DNA from: Pseudodesulfovibrio sediminis | GTDB taxonomy: Bacteria > Desulfobacterota > Desulfovibrionia > Desulfovibrionales > Desulfovibrionaceae | Assembly (NCBI RefSeq): GCF_020886695.1 | Contig: NZ_AP024485.1 | Location: forward strand, 2,613,001 to 2,677,000 | Direction: 5' to 3' | DNA: 64,000 nucleotides | Shown here: piece after piece, positions 35,401 through 47,969 of the stretch | Layout of the letters: each line of letters opens with the position of its first letter | How positions within the stretch are numbered: the first letter of the stretch is position 1 | The notes under the pieces: model-generated | What the model saw: the letters and a program-made list of their open reading frames with translations, nothing else | Told to the model about the DNA's origin: nothing | Databases searched by the model: none | Translations under genes and position numbers: made by a program

Positions 35401-35415
35401 TCGAAACATGTCGAA
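35400..35415 (+). promoter_or_regulatory. Likely ArsR-family operator overlapping its own start codon
   Basis: TTCGAAACATGTCGAA begins at the last base of the -10 hexamer and runs through the ATG. An inverted copy with two differences lies at 35769-35784 in front of the flavodoxin-like gene. Confidence 0.55.
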
Positions 35416-35749
35416 GTCCGAAACGAATAATCAATGCCCGCCCGTTCCTGATGAAGAACTCGAACAGATGGCGCGGATGTTCAAGGCGTTGTCCAATCCA
35501 CACCGTTTGCGGATATATCGCGAGTTGGCAGGCTGTGTAACCAGTACGTTGTCGAAGTCTTCCGAGGAATTCCAGAACTGCCAAAGCAGTTTTGCCGAAC
35601 GTCTCGGGTTGGCTCCGTCCACGGTTTCGCATCACTTCAAAGAATTGCGCGAGGCGGGTTTGGTCCACACGAAACGTGAGGCCAGGAACGTCCTTTTCTG
35701 GGTTGACCGGGAGGCCGCACAGAAACTCAGTCATTTATTGAACGGATAG
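35408..35749 (+). CDS. ArsR-family transcriptional regulator
   Basis: A 113-residue winged-helix repressor with the family core MARMFKALSNPHRLRIYRELA and the recognition segment APSTVSHHFKELREAGLVHTKREARNVLFWVD. CVTS and QNCQ supply cysteines, but the usual ELCVCDL metal site is absent, so the inducer may not be a metal. The most natural ATG is 35408. The predicted transcript would start at that ATG, implying a leaderless message; the alternative Met near residue 22 has no better ribosome site. The regulated neighbour is the flavodoxin-like gene downstream. Confidence 0.88.
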   Translation: MSKSETNNQCPPVPDEELEQMARMFKALSNPHRLRIYRELAGCVTSTLSKSSEEFQNCQSSFAERLGLAPSTVSHHFKELREAGLVHTKREARNVLFWVDREAAQKLSHLLNG

Positions 35750-35768
35750 GTTTTTTTTACCATGTATA

Positions 35769-35784
35769 TTCGATGTGTTTCGAA
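35769..35784 (-). promoter_or_regulatory. Second copy of the ArsR-type operator
   Basis: TTCGATGTGTTTCGAA on the plus strand is the inverted equivalent of 35400-35415 (14 of 16 bases match). It overlaps a TATATT hexamer (35765-35770) that may be the -10 of the flavodoxin-like gene. Confidence 0.55.
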
Positions 35785-35838
35785 GTGTAAAACATTCAAT
35801 GCGCCATGTCATACTTTGTGGTGCATGAAGGAGTCACC

Positions 35839-36492
35839 ATGAACGTATTGGCATTCAACGGCAGTGCGCGGAGGAAGAATTGGAATACCGTGACCATGCT
35901 TGAGCATGCTCTTGAGGGAGCGCGTGAGTCAGGGGCTGAAACCGAGCTGATCAACCTTTATCAACTCGATTTCAAGGGATGTTCGAGTTGTTTTGCATGT
36001 AAGCGGCTTGATCGAAAAAAAACCGGGGTGTGTGCGTTCAAAGATGATCTGCAACCTATTCTTGAAAAGGTGCGTGAAGCCCACGCGATCATCCTGGGCA
36101 CTCCAGTGTATTTCGGTAGTGAAACAGCGACCACGCGAGCCTTTCTTGAACGGTTGCAGTTCCCCTATCTGAACTACAAGGATTACAATAATTCCCATTT
36201 CCCTCGCCATATGCCCACAGGGTTGATGTATACGATGAATGTGACAGAGGAACAGCAAACCGTGTTGGGATACGAGAGCGTTTTCGAACGGACGCGGAAT
36301 TACCTGGCCAGAATCTTCGGCTCCTGTGAGTTGGTCATTGCGAACAATACGACGCAGTATACTGATTACGATAAATTCGAGGCAGCCTACGAGAAGAATG
36401 AAAAGGCCCGGTACAGGGAGGCATTTTTCGCTAGTGACTGTCAGCGTGCACGAGAAATGGGTGCCCGGCTTGTCTGCGGGGAATCGGCATAG
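35839..36492 (+). CDS. Flavodoxin family protein with CxxC motif
   Basis: A 217-residue NADPH-dependent FMN reductase-like protein. FMN contacts are AFNGSARRKNWNT and GTPVYFGSETATT. A cysteine pair CSSCFACKRLDRKKTGVC (about 49-66) parallels the iron-sulfur flavoproteins. AAGGAG is spaced 6 bases from ATG 35839. The second ArsR-type operator lies just upstream, so the regulator and this gene form one unit. It may detoxify an electrophile or quinone; the specificity is unknown. Confidence 0.88.
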   Translation: MNVLAFNGSARRKNWNTVTMLEHALEGARESGAETELINLYQLDFKGCSSCFACKRLDRKKTGVCAFKDDLQPILEKVREAHAIILGTPVYFGSETATTRAFLERLQFPYLNYKDYNNSHFPRHMPTGLMYTMNVTEEQQTVLGYESVFERTRNYLARIFGSCELVIANNTTQYTDYDKFEAAYEKNEKARYREAFFASDCQRAREMGARLVCGESA

Positions 36493-36581
36493 GGGAAACA
36501 GAATATTGGCGAGATACCGCCAAAGATATGCATTTGAGGAGTGTTCAGGGAACTTACACCTGGTTCCCTGCACTCCTGAGG

Positions 36582-36821
36582 TTAACTCTCGACGTCTTCA
36601 AACTTGTCGCGGATGATGGCGGCATCCTCTTTCCGGGCGGCGAGCGCCAACCCTTTGGACTGTCCGTGACAGCGGAAGCCGTCGGGACCGTAGGAAATGT
36701 ATCCGGCAGAAACTGCCTTGGTGTAGGGCATCTGTTCACGCATCTCGCCGAAATTGATGCGATTGGGGAATATGATGGGCACATCAGCGCCGGAAAAGTC
36801 TTCGAACATGATATATTTCAT
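36582..36821 (-). CDS. Small conserved hypothetical protein
   Basis: A 79-residue soluble protein: MKYIMFEDFSGADVPIIFP start, one Cys, C-terminal charged helix. I do not recognise the family. AGGAG is well placed before the ATG and codon use is normal, so it is likely real. Confidence 0.7.
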   Translation of the reverse strand: MKYIMFEDFSGADVPIIFPNRINFGEMREQMPYTKAVSAGYISYGPDGFRCHGQSKGLALAARKEDAAIIRDKFEDVES

Positions 36822-36916
36822 GAATTGTCTCCTATTTGATGGGTGCAGGGTACTGACAACCGGCCTTCAGATCAAGCTGTTGCCTGAAAATCCCAGACAG
36901 GATACACCTGACCTCA

Positions 36917-37954
36917 ATGCAGGAATATACTAAAATTGCCATCTGGCAAACCGCGTTTTTGGGGGATGCCGTCCTGACCCTGCCGCTCGTACGTGCTGTG
37001 AAGGATCGTTACCCCGACGCTGAAATACATTTTTTTGTCCGAAGCGGTGTTGAATCCATTTTCGAAGGCCAGCCTGAGATTGCGCAGGTGCATCCCTTTG
37101 CCAAGCGTGGAAAGCAAAAATCCCTCAGCGCCGCTATACGCTTTGGCAGGGAGATCGGCCAGCAGGGCTTTGACTTGTGGATTTCCACCCATACCAGTCT
37201 ACGCACGGCGTTGATCAGCAGGGCCACTGGGATACAGCGGCGTATAGGCTATTCCGCGCCGTGGTATAACCGGTTCGCCTACACCGAAACCGCTGATCGC
37301 CGCTTTACCGAACTGGCCGAGATCGAGCGGCTCATGCAGCTGCTGACACCGCTGGGCATCACTGGTCCGGCTCCCAAGGCAGCGCTGGTTGTGGCTGCGG
37401 AAGCCCAGGTGCAGGCGGAGACATTCTGGGCCGAATCAGCCTTTGATCGACCTGTTTTGGGGTTGCACCCAGGGTCGACCTGGCCGACCAAGTGTTGGCC
37501 TGTGGAATATTACAGTGAGATCGTGCGAACTGCCTCGGAGAATGGAGCACATGTCCTCATCTTTGCGGGTCCTGATGAACAGGAAGTCGCGCGCAAGGTG
37601 GAGCAGGGGGCCAATGCTGACCCGTCACATGTGACAAATCTGGCGGGCAAACTGAATCTGCCTGCGCTGGCAGCTTATCTCGGCAAACTTGACGCCTATC
37701 TCACCAATGATTCCGGTCCCATGCATCTTGCCTGGACACAGGATACGCCGTTGGTGGCGCTCTTTGGTCCCACAGTGGAAAAACTCGGGTTCTTTCCCCG
37801 CGGTGAGAACTCCACGGTCATGCAAATCGATCTGGAATGCCGTCCCTGTGGCCTGCATGGTCCGAAGAAATGCCCGAAAGAGCATTTCAAATGCATGAAG
37901 GAACTCACGCCGGACAGTGTCTGGCGGGTCTTGCGCAGCAAGCTCGGCCTGTAA
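36917..37954 (+). CDS. Glycosyltransferase family 9 (lipopolysaccharide heptosyltransferase-like)
   Basis: A 345-residue GT-B enzyme of the WaaF/WaaC kind, which adds ADP-heptose to the lipopolysaccharide inner core at the cytoplasmic face of the membrane. Landmarks are WQTAFLGDAVLTLPL at the N-terminus, LHPGSTWPTKCWP near 183 and the donor-binding TNDSGPMHLAWTQDTPLVALFGPT. The C-terminal CRPCGLHGPKKCPKEHFKCM cysteine cluster is common in the family. The ribosome site is weak. Confidence 0.88.
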   Translation: MQEYTKIAIWQTAFLGDAVLTLPLVRAVKDRYPDAEIHFFVRSGVESIFEGQPEIAQVHPFAKRGKQKSLSAAIRFGREIGQQGFDLWISTHTSLRTALISRATGIQRRIGYSAPWYNRFAYTETADRRFTELAEIERLMQLLTPLGITGPAPKAALVVAAEAQVQAETFWAESAFDRPVLGLHPGSTWPTKCWPVEYYSEIVRTASENGAHVLIFAGPDEQEVARKVEQGANADPSHVTNLAGKLNLPALAAYLGKLDAYLTNDSGPMHLAWTQDTPLVALFGPTVEKLGFFPRGENSTVMQIDLECRPCGLHGPKKCPKEHFKCMKELTPDSVWRVLRSKLGL

Positions 37955-38080
37955 CAAGGTTCCCCTCTTCCCAACGCGCTCATTGAACGCACCGCCTTGC
38001 AGCTATCCTGCGGGGTACTTACTCACATCATACGGCGTCCCTGTACGCATGTCCCCGGTTGGTTCTTTCGACTCAACGTA

Positions 38081-38112
38081 AAAAGGGCAGGCTCATATGA
38101 GCCTGCCCTTTT
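38081..38112. terminator. Bidirectional terminator between GT9 gene and atpC
   Basis: A perfect 32-base palindrome, each arm AAAAGGGCAGGCTCAT, with A and T runs at its ends, between convergent genes. Confidence 0.92.
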
Positions 38113-38138
38113 ATTTGTAGGGTGAGGATCAGAATCGA

Positions 38139-38558
38139 CTAGCAGGTTCCTGCGGTCTTTCCGGAGGACTTGCAGTTGATACGCGAGACAGCTCGCTTCA
38201 ATGCAGCCTGGTTCCGGGCAGCTTCGATCTTTTCCTTGGCTGTGGCAGCGCGCTGTTCGGCACGCTCCTTTGCCTTGGAGGCGCGGTCGTGATCGATCTC
38301 AGTGGCCATTTCAGCGACTTCAGCCAGGATGGTTACCTGATTGTTGCTGACTTCGGCGAATCCACCGGACACGAACACATAGTGCGTCTTGCCATTTTGA
38401 TTATAATGAAGATTGCCAATTCCCAGAGCGGACAGGAAGGGAACGTGGCTCGGCAGGATACCGAATTCACCCATGATACCGGGTGCGCCAACGTATTCCA
38501 CGTCCTCGGAAAGTACTTTCCGATCGGGAGTGACTATCTCAAGCTTCAATGTTGCCAT
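38139..38558 (-). CDS. atpC: ATP synthase F1 epsilon subunit
   Basis: A 139-residue subunit: N-terminal beta sandwich ([29 protein letters not shown]) and a C-terminal helical hairpin rich in Ala, Lys and Glu. It couples rotation of the central stalk and can inhibit ATP hydrolysis. Last gene of the operon, 12 bases after atpD; GAGG precedes the ATG. Confidence 0.95.
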   Translation of the reverse strand: MATLKLEIVTPDRKVLSEDVEYVGAPGIMGEFGILPSHVPFLSALGIGNLHYNQNGKTHYVFVSGGFAEVSNNQVTILAEVAEMATEIDHDRASKAKERAEQRAATAKEKIEAARNQAALKRAVSRINCKSSGKTAGTC

Positions 38559-38570
38559 GAATTACCTCGC

Positions 38571-39983
<1,413 letters not shown>

Positions 39984-40862
39984 TTATCCTTTCAGCGCTT
40001 CCACGCCGCCGACAATGTCCATAAGATCGCCAGTAATGGCGGCCTGCCTTGTCTTGTTGAAGAGCAAGGTCAGGGAATCCGTCAGTTCGTCACACGCCTT
40101 GGTGGCGTTGTCCATGGCAGCCATACGTGCAGCATGCTCGGAACAAGATGTGTCGAGCAGGCCACGATAGACCTGGACCTTGATGAACCGAGGCAGCAGC
40201 TCGGCCAGAAGGCCTTCAACTGACGGTTCGTATATGTAGTCTCCTGCGCCACCTTCAGCTGCTTCGGTCTCTTCTTCCTGGGCTGCCATGGGCAGAACCA
40301 TGAGATCCTTAGCCGGCTGTTTGGCCATGGAAACGAATTCACCAAATACGACATGAACTTCGTCTAGCGCTCCGGAAATGTAGCCATCGATGAGCTCGTT
40401 ACCGACGCTTGCCGCGAGGGTAAAATCGAAACTTCCCATGGCTTCGGTTTCGGCACGCACCATTTCGTATTCAGTCTTCTTAAAGGTATCGTAGGCTCTC
40501 TTGCCGATGCAGTACATCTTGACAGTCTTGCCTTCAGAAGCCTTCTTTTTGGCCAGTTTCAGGGCCATATTGATAATATTGATATTAAATGCGCCACAGA
40601 GGCCGCGATCTGAAGTGGTGACCATGATACCCACGGTCTTTACTTCGTCCCGGACTTCCAGCAGCGGATGTACCGATTCGTCAGCGCCGGCTGCCAAGTC
40701 TCCGAGCATCTCATAAAACTTGTCGGCATACGGGCGGAACCGTTCGATACGGTCCTGCGCGTTCCGCAGTTTTGCCGAGGCCACCATATTCATGGCCTTG
40801 GTGATCTGCTTGGTTTTCTTGACGCCAACAATCTGATTTTGGACGTCTCTTAACGATGCCAT
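39984..40862 (-). CDS. atpG: ATP synthase F1 gamma subunit
   Basis: A 292-residue central stalk subunit: N-terminal helix MASLRDVQNQIVGVKKTKQITKAMNMVA, the TSDRGLCGAFN motif, and the C-terminal helix ELTDSLTLLFNKTRQAAIT. AAGGGG precedes the ATG. Confidence 0.96.
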   Translation of the reverse strand: MASLRDVQNQIVGVKKTKQITKAMNMVASAKLRNAQDRIERFRPYADKFYEMLGDLAAGADESVHPLLEVRDEVKTVGIMVTTSDRGLCGAFNINIINMALKLAKKKASEGKTVKMYCIGKRAYDTFKKTEYEMVRAETEAMGSFDFTLAASVGNELIDGYISGALDEVHVVFGEFVSMAKQPAKDLMVLPMAAQEEETEAAEGGAGDYIYEPSVEGLLAELLPRFIKVQVYRGLLDTSCSEHAARMAAMDNATKACDELTDSLTLLFNKTRQAAITGDLMDIVGGVEALKG

Positions 40863-40876
40863 TCGTTACCCCTTAA

Positions 40877-42937
<2,061 letters not shown>

Positions 42938-42941
<4 letters not shown>

Positions 42942-43519
42942 TTGAGCACCACCTTCGTTAAATAGTCATCCACGAGTTTGTCGTGGTCTTCGGCGCTCAG
43001 CTTCTCGGCAACGATCTTCTCGGCTGCCTCAATAACCATGTCGGCCATTTCGCCGCGGATGGTTGCGATGGCTGCTGCGGCTTCGTTGGAAGCGGTGCGC
43101 TTTGCCTGTTCAGTCAGCGCGGCGGCATCTCTCTTGCCTTTCTCGATGAGCGCGGCTTTCAGGACTTCGCCCTGCGCTTTGGCGTCTTCAAGTATCTGAG
43201 CTTTTTCGGCAGCCATGTTGGCGATGCTGGATTCCACTTCCTTGAGCTTCTTCTCAGCTTCTGCCTGGCGGGCCTGCAGATCATCAAGCTCCTGCTTGAT
43301 GCCATCACGACGGCCAACGAAAAATGCTTTGATCTTGGATCCGGCCGCCCAGTACAGGACACCGAGGAAGATAGCGAAGTTGCCTAAGCGGAAAGCATAG
43401 TCTTTCAGCTTCTCTGCCGTGAAAAGTTCGTGGGTGCCTTCTGCCGTGTTAGCAAATGCTACAGAGGAGACAGCCAGTGCGGCGATGAGTACCGCAAAAA
43501 ACACATTAAACCGTTTCAA
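42938..43519 (-). CDS. atpF: ATP synthase F0 b subunit
   Basis: A 193-residue protein: signal-like hydrophobic N-terminus (about 6-24), a second hydrophobic segment (about 45-62), then a long Ala/Glu/Lys coiled coil. It forms the stator with b'. The start is TTG, preceded by AGGAGG with an 8-base spacer. It lies 18 bases after the b' gene. Confidence 0.9.
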
Positions 43520-43537
43520 GATGAAACCCTCCTCTCT

Positions 43538-43960
43538 CTAAGCCTGACCCAGGATCTTGCCTGTAGCCTGCTCAGCGAATTTGTCCACATCCTTAGTCAG
43601 CTGGTCCATGGCGCCTTTGACCTGAGACTTAATCTCGGTACGTGCGGCCTGAATGGTGCTGGAAGCCTCTTTGCCTGCTTCGGCCAGCAGCGCCTGCTCT
43701 TCAGCAGTGCCTGCATCCTTGGCAGCGTTGCGGATTGCTCCGGCTTCCTTGCGCGCGCTGGTCAGAGCGGCCTCATAGTCGACCACTTTTTGTTCGGCGC
43801 TTGCGTTGAAGCCTTCGATTTTTTCCAGCTGTCCATCCATCAACCCCTTGCGTTTACTGATGATCTGGCGAATAGGATCGATGAGAATCTTATTCAGCAA
43901 GAAGATCATAACCAAGAAGTTGACACCTTGGATTAGAATTGTTGAATCAGGTATAACCAT
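43538..43960 (-). CDS. ATP synthase F0 b' subunit
   Basis: A 140-residue relative of atpF with one N-terminal membrane helix (about 10-30) and a coiled-coil tail; the pair of unlike b subunits replaces a b2 homodimer. First gene of the ATP synthase operon. The a and c subunit genes are absent here, as is usual in Desulfovibrio-type genomes, where they form a separate cluster. Confidence 0.9.
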   Translation of the reverse strand: MVIPDSTILIQGVNFLVMIFLLNKILIDPIRQIISKRKGLMDGQLEKIEGFNASAEQKVVDYEAALTSARKEAGAIRNAAKDAGTAEEQALLAEAGKEASSTIQAARTEIKSQVKGAMDQLTKDVDKFAEQATGKILGQA

Positions 43961-44007
43961 ACCGTATGCCCCCGATGAGGTTGTGAATTTTAGCGCAAAG
44001 TCACTGG

Positions 44008-44036
44008 GAAGTACCCAATTTCAAAGACTGTGTCAA
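44008..44036 (-). promoter_or_regulatory. Possible promoter of the ATP synthase operon
   Basis: On the minus strand TTGACA (44036-44031) stands 17 bases before TACTTC (44013-44008), about 50 bases upstream of the b' gene. The -10 match is weak. Confidence 0.35.
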
Positions 44037-44093
44037 AGGCTTTTTGCCTCTGCACCGCTTGAATTTATGGGTCCCGTGACCAATCTGCGACTC

Positions 44094-44459
44094 TTAGGAA
44101 TCCTCTTCCGGCTTTTCCGTGGAAACAGTACCCGTGCTACCCATGTTGAGTTGGCCTTGGAGAACTGCACCTTCTTCGACTACCAGGACGGGCGTCCTGA
44201 TATTCCCATGCAAATTGGCAGTCTTGTGCAGGACTACCTTGTTCTTTGCCTCGACTTCGCCCTTGATGCTCCCGGAAAGGACGAGCTGACCTACTTTGAT
44301 CTGGCCTTCCACAGTTGCCTCCTGGCCTATGACCAGCGTTCCTTCGGACACCACCTCACCCTTGAAGTTGCCATCTATGCGCACTGCGCCTTGAAAGTGC
44401 AACTTACCGTGATAATTGGTTCCGGCCCCCAAAAACGCATTGATCTCATCTCTCGCCAT
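44094..44459 (-). CDS. Bactofilin
   Basis: A 121-residue protein consisting almost wholly of a bactofilin (DUF583) beta-helix of repeating short strands (GKLHFQGAVRIDGNFKGEVVS, GTLVIGQEATVEGQIKV) and a short acidic tail. Bactofilins polymerise into membrane-associated filaments that organise cell-wall synthesis. It sits between the elongasome genes and the ATP synthase genes, 55 bases after rodA. AGGAG precedes the ATG by about 9 bases. Confidence 0.9.
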   Translation of the reverse strand: MARDEINAFLGAGTNYHGKLHFQGAVRIDGNFKGEVVSEGTLVIGQEATVEGQIKVGQLVLSGSIKGEVEAKNKVVLHKTANLHGNIRTPVLVVEEGAVLQGQLNMGSTGTVSTEKPEEDS

Positions 44460-44514
44460 GGAAAAGCACTCCTGCTCACATCAGATTGTAATAACAGGAC
44501 TTGTTCTGCAGTGG

Positions 44515-45627
44515 CTACGCCTGTTTAAACAGGAATCGTCGCATTGACACATTTAGCACAAGCCCGACGAGGCAAAAATTTACCAGAGTAGCACTTCCCC
44601 CGTAGCTGATGAACGGGAGAGGGATGCCAACTACTGGCATCAGCCCGAGGACCATACCCGTATTTATAAGGATTTGCCAGAAGAAATAGAAGAACACTCC
44701 TGCCGCAAGATAGGAACCGAAAAGGCCGCGAGCGTCACGAGCTATCACTAGCATTTGATAGAGAAAAATACAGAAAAGAGAGAGCAGAATCATCGTTCCG
44801 ACAAAGCCCCATTCCTCTCCGAAAACCGCGACGGCAAAGTCTGTGTGACGTTCAGGTAAAAATCGTAACTGTGACTGTGTGCCCTGCAGAAAACCTTTGC
44901 CCCAGAAGCCGCCTGACCCGATGGCGATTTCCGACTGGATGATATGATATCCGGCCCCCAGCGGATCGGTGGTCGGGTCCAGAAAGGTCATGATGCGTTG
45001 TTTCTGGTAGTCGTGCAAAAAGAACCAGGACAGGGGCAGCAGGGCCGGGATGGCCACCAGGGCGGTCTTGAACACGCGCGGGGTGACGCCGCGGAACAGG
45101 ATCATGCCGCCGAGGATCATGATGATGGACAGGCCGGAACCCAGGTCGGGCTGTTTGATGATCAACCCGGCCAGGATGAGGCCCACGCCCAGGACATACC
45201 CCAGGCGAATGAAGTCAAGCGGTTCCCTTTCCTTGGATAATATGCGGGCACCCACAAGGAGGACGGCGATTTTCGCCATCTCCGATGGTTGGAAGTTCAT
45301 GAAGCCGAGATCAAGCCAGCGCCGCGCGCCGTATATGGTTTTACCCACCAGAAAAACCGCGATGAGAAAACAGACCGTGGTCCAGAACATGGGCCAAGCC
45401 AATGTTTTCAAGTGGCGGTAGTCAAAGAACATGAACAGGACCATGGCGAACACACCCATGAATCCCCACAGGAGCTGGCGGTGATAGTAGGGGGCCATGT
45501 TCATGCCTTCCTCCAGCCGGGTGCCGCTGGCGGAATAGAGATTCAGTACACCCATGAGGAAGAGTATGAGAGCCAGGCCGAACAGGGGCCAGTTGATGTA
45601 GAGCAGTAACCTGCGATCAATTGGCAT
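44515..45627 (-). CDS. rodA: Rod-shape peptidoglycan glycosyltransferase RodA
   Basis: A 370-residue SEDS-family protein with about ten membrane helices and the family blocks GARRWLDLGFMNFQPSEMAKIA, GFWGKGFLQGTQSQLRFLPERHTDF and PLPFISYGGSATLVNF. It polymerises glycan strands together with PBP2. Its start overlaps the mrdA stop by 11 bases, so synthesis of the pair is coupled. Confidence 0.96.
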   Translation of the reverse strand: MPIDRRLLLYINWPLFGLALILFLMGVLNLYSASGTRLEEGMNMAPYYHRQLLWGFMGVFAMVLFMFFDYRHLKTLAWPMFWTTVCFLIAVFLVGKTIYGARRWLDLGFMNFQPSEMAKIAVLLVGARILSKEREPLDFIRLGYVLGVGLILAGLIIKQPDLGSGLSIIMILGGMILFRGVTPRVFKTALVAIPALLPLSWFFLHDYQKQRIMTFLDPTTDPLGAGYHIIQSEIAIGSGGFWGKGFLQGTQSQLRFLPERHTDFAVAVFGEEWGFVGTMILLSLFCIFLYQMLVIARDARGLFGSYLAAGVFFYFFWQILINTGMVLGLMPVVGIPLPFISYGGSATLVNFCLVGLVLNVSMRRFLFKQA

Positions 45628-47500
45628 TGGTTTTCACCTTCTTTTTCTTTGGCTTGTATGAGAGTGCGCGGGCGGCGCGCGCCTTGGCCTTGCGTTCCTC
45701 GGGCTTGGGTGTGACCTTGCCGTAGAAGAGATAATCGATAACCGCCTTGACGATCGGCCCTGCGCCGGACCCGCCATGCAGACCGTGCTCGACCAGTACG
45801 GCGATGGCGAACCGTCGGCCGTCCTTTTCGGCAATGGCTGCCATCCAGGCGTGATCACGGAACCTGTAGGGGATCTGATCGTCTTTGAGTTTCTTGAGCT
45901 CGTCGGTCAGTCGGACAACCTGGGCCGTACCGGTCTTGCCACCCACCACGACATCCTTGGTGCGGATGCGGCGACAGGTGCCATGGTCGTCCTGGACCGT
46001 CTGAATCAGCGCTCTTTTGATGAGTCCGAGCTGGTATGGTTTCAGCGGAATCTCGGCCTGCACAACGGTCTTTTCATCCTTGAGCAGAAGCGGCTTGAGC
46101 AGCTTGCCGCCATTGAGCACGCCGCCAAAGAAGCGCACGACCTGCAGGGGGGTGACCAGTGTGAAGCCCTGACCAATGGCCATGTTCAGGTTGTCGCCAC
46201 CCTGCCAACTCTCGCCGAACCGTTTACGTTTCCATTCGCGGGTGGGGATGTTTCCCGACTTTTCATGGGGCAGGCGGATGCCTGTTTTCTGGCCGAAGCC
46301 CACGGCCTTGGCGAATTCGCTCATGCGGTCCACGGTGAGCTTCTTGCCCATCTTGTAGAAATAGACGTCACAGGATTGGACCAGAGCCTTCTCCAGATTG
46401 ACCTTGCCGTGGCCGCCCCTGCGCCAGCAGCGGAAGATGCTGCGTCCCAGCTTGATCGCTCCCCCGCAGTGGACGGTTTCATTGGGATCAAGCATGCCGT
46501 AGTGCAGTCCGGCCCCGGCCACGACGTGCTTGAAGATGGACCCCGGAGGATACACGGACTGGATGACCCTGTTCTGCATGGGGTGCAGGGGGTTGTCCCG
46601 GAGTGCGGCCCATTGTTCCGGGGTCAGGCCCGAGGAAAAATCATTGGAGTTGTATGACGGTGCAGTGGCCAGGGCCCAGAGCTGGCCCGTGTCGGCATCC
46701 ATGACGGCGACACCGCCCGCTTCTTCGGACAGCCAGTCCATGGCGAGTTTTTGCAATCCGAGGTCAAGGGAGAGAGATATCTCATGCCCGGCACGAGGGT
46801 GCTTGATGATGCGCTCCTGCAAGCGCCGTCCGGTGACATCGACCTCATATTGCATGCGACCCTTGATGCCGCGCATGCGGTCTTCAAGCATGTATTCAAT
46901 GCCCTGTTTGCCGACATTGTCGCCCAGTGCCAGTTCAGGCTGTTTGCCCATCTCTTCTTCGTTGGCCTCGGCCACATAGCCGAGTACATGGGCGAACAGA
47001 GTGCCGTACCGGTACAGTCGGCGAGGACGGAACTGGATTTCCAGACCGGGCCAGCGGACCTTGTTGGTGTCGATGAGTGCGAGTTGATTGTAGGTCAGGT
47101 CAGGGATGACGATCAGCGGCTCGAACGGCTTCACTCGTTTCTTGTTCTTGTTGTACAGCGTCTTGAGGGCGAAATAATCCTTGCCGGTCCACATGGCGAT
47201 CTGGTGAATGAGCCTGTCGATGTCCGGGCAGTCCTCGCGGATGATGCTGAGCGCATAGGCGGGTTCGTTCACGGCCAGGAGTTCGCCGTTGCGGTCGCGG
47301 ATCAGGCCGCGAGGTGAAAATATGGATTCCTGACGAAGCTGGTTGTCGCGGGCCTTGAGCGCGTACTCTTCACCCTTGTGGATCTGGAGGTACCACAGGC
47401 GTATGGCAAACAGACAGAACAGACCGAGAATGAGCGCCTGGAGCAGGAGCAGACCTGACCTGGGTGGCTGCTGGTCGGTTTCGCTATAAAGATCTGACAT
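45617..47500 (-). CDS. mrdA: Penicillin-binding protein 2
   Basis: A 627-residue class B transpeptidase: N-terminal membrane anchor (about 17-36), pedestal domain, then the transpeptidase with PGSIFKH (Ser and Lys of SxxK), SCD (SxN position) and GGKTGTA (KTG). A long basic tail (KAKARAARALSYKPKKKKV) ends the chain. It crosslinks peptidoglycan during elongation. It overlaps mreD by 17 bases and rodA by 11. Confidence 0.96.
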   Translation of the reverse strand: MSDLYSETDQQPPRSGLLLLQALILGLFCLFAIRLWYLQIHKGEEYALKARDNQLRQESIFSPRGLIRDRNGELLAVNEPAYALSIIREDCPDIDRLIHQIAMWTGKDYFALKTLYNKNKKRVKPFEPLIVIPDLTYNQLALIDTNKVRWPGLEIQFRPRRLYRYGTLFAHVLGYVAEANEEEMGKQPELALGDNVGKQGIEYMLEDRMRGIKGRMQYEVDVTGRRLQERIIKHPRAGHEISLSLDLGLQKLAMDWLSEEAGGVAVMDADTGQLWALATAPSYNSNDFSSGLTPEQWAALRDNPLHPMQNRVIQSVYPPGSIFKHVVAGAGLHYGMLDPNETVHCGGAIKLGRSIFRCWRRGGHGKVNLEKALVQSCDVYFYKMGKKLTVDRMSEFAKAVGFGQKTGIRLPHEKSGNIPTREWKRKRFGESWQGGDNLNMAIGQGFTLVTPLQVVRFFGGVLNGGKLLKPLLLKDEKTVVQAEIPLKPYQLGLIKRALIQTVQDDHGTCRRIRTKDVVVGGKTGTAQVVRLTDELKKLKDDQIPYRFRDHAWMAAIAEKDGRRFAIAVLVEHGLHGGSGAGPIVKAVIDYLFYGKVTPKPEERKAKARAARALSYKPKKKKVKTNAN

Positions 47501-47969
47501 CCTGCCTCAGTCTTGTTGGATAGAAGTAGTCGATCACCAGCCAGATGATCGGGAACGTGATGGCCTGGAGGCCTCCTTCGATAAGCACCGGCTTCATGAG
47601 GATGGTCAGGTCGGCCAGGCTGGCCATGGCGTAGATCAGGAACGGGTGCAGGACGCCCAGTGCCAGCCCGAGCAGTCCCATGAAGAGAAAGGACCTCGAC
47701 TCGAAGAGCCACTGCCCGGCGAGGTAAAAGCCGATGAGCAGGCTGTACTCGGCCAGTCCGTAGCCAAAGGGGAGGTTGCCGGTTCCCTCTATGAGCAGCA
47801 TCCATATGGCGGCCAGCCACAGTGTGCGGGTTCCTCCTTCCTTTTGCAGGCAGAGGATGATGCCGGGCGCAAAGAAGTCCATGCCGGGAAAAGTGCGGTG
47901 TCCCCAGACGCCGAAAATGGTATAGGTCCCCCACCAGAGCAGGGACAGGGCTTTATTGGTCGGAGGCAC
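47484..47969 (-). CDS. mreD: Rod-shape determining protein MreD
   Basis: A 161-residue membrane protein with five or six helices and little else conserved, as usual for MreD. I place the start at GTG 47969: AGGAGG stands 9 bases upstream and the product has normal length. A longer in-frame ATG at 48002 would overlap mreC by 50 bases and has no ribosome site. It overlaps mreC by 17 bases. Confidence 0.85.
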   Translation of the reverse strand: MPPTNKALSLLWWGTYTIFGVWGHRTFPGMDFFAPGIILCLQKEGGTRTLWLAAIWMLLIEGTGNLPFGYGLAEYSLLIGFYLAGQWLFESRSFLFMGLLGLALGVLHPFLIYAMASLADLTILMKPVLIEGGLQAITFPIIWLVIDYFYPTRLRQDVRSL

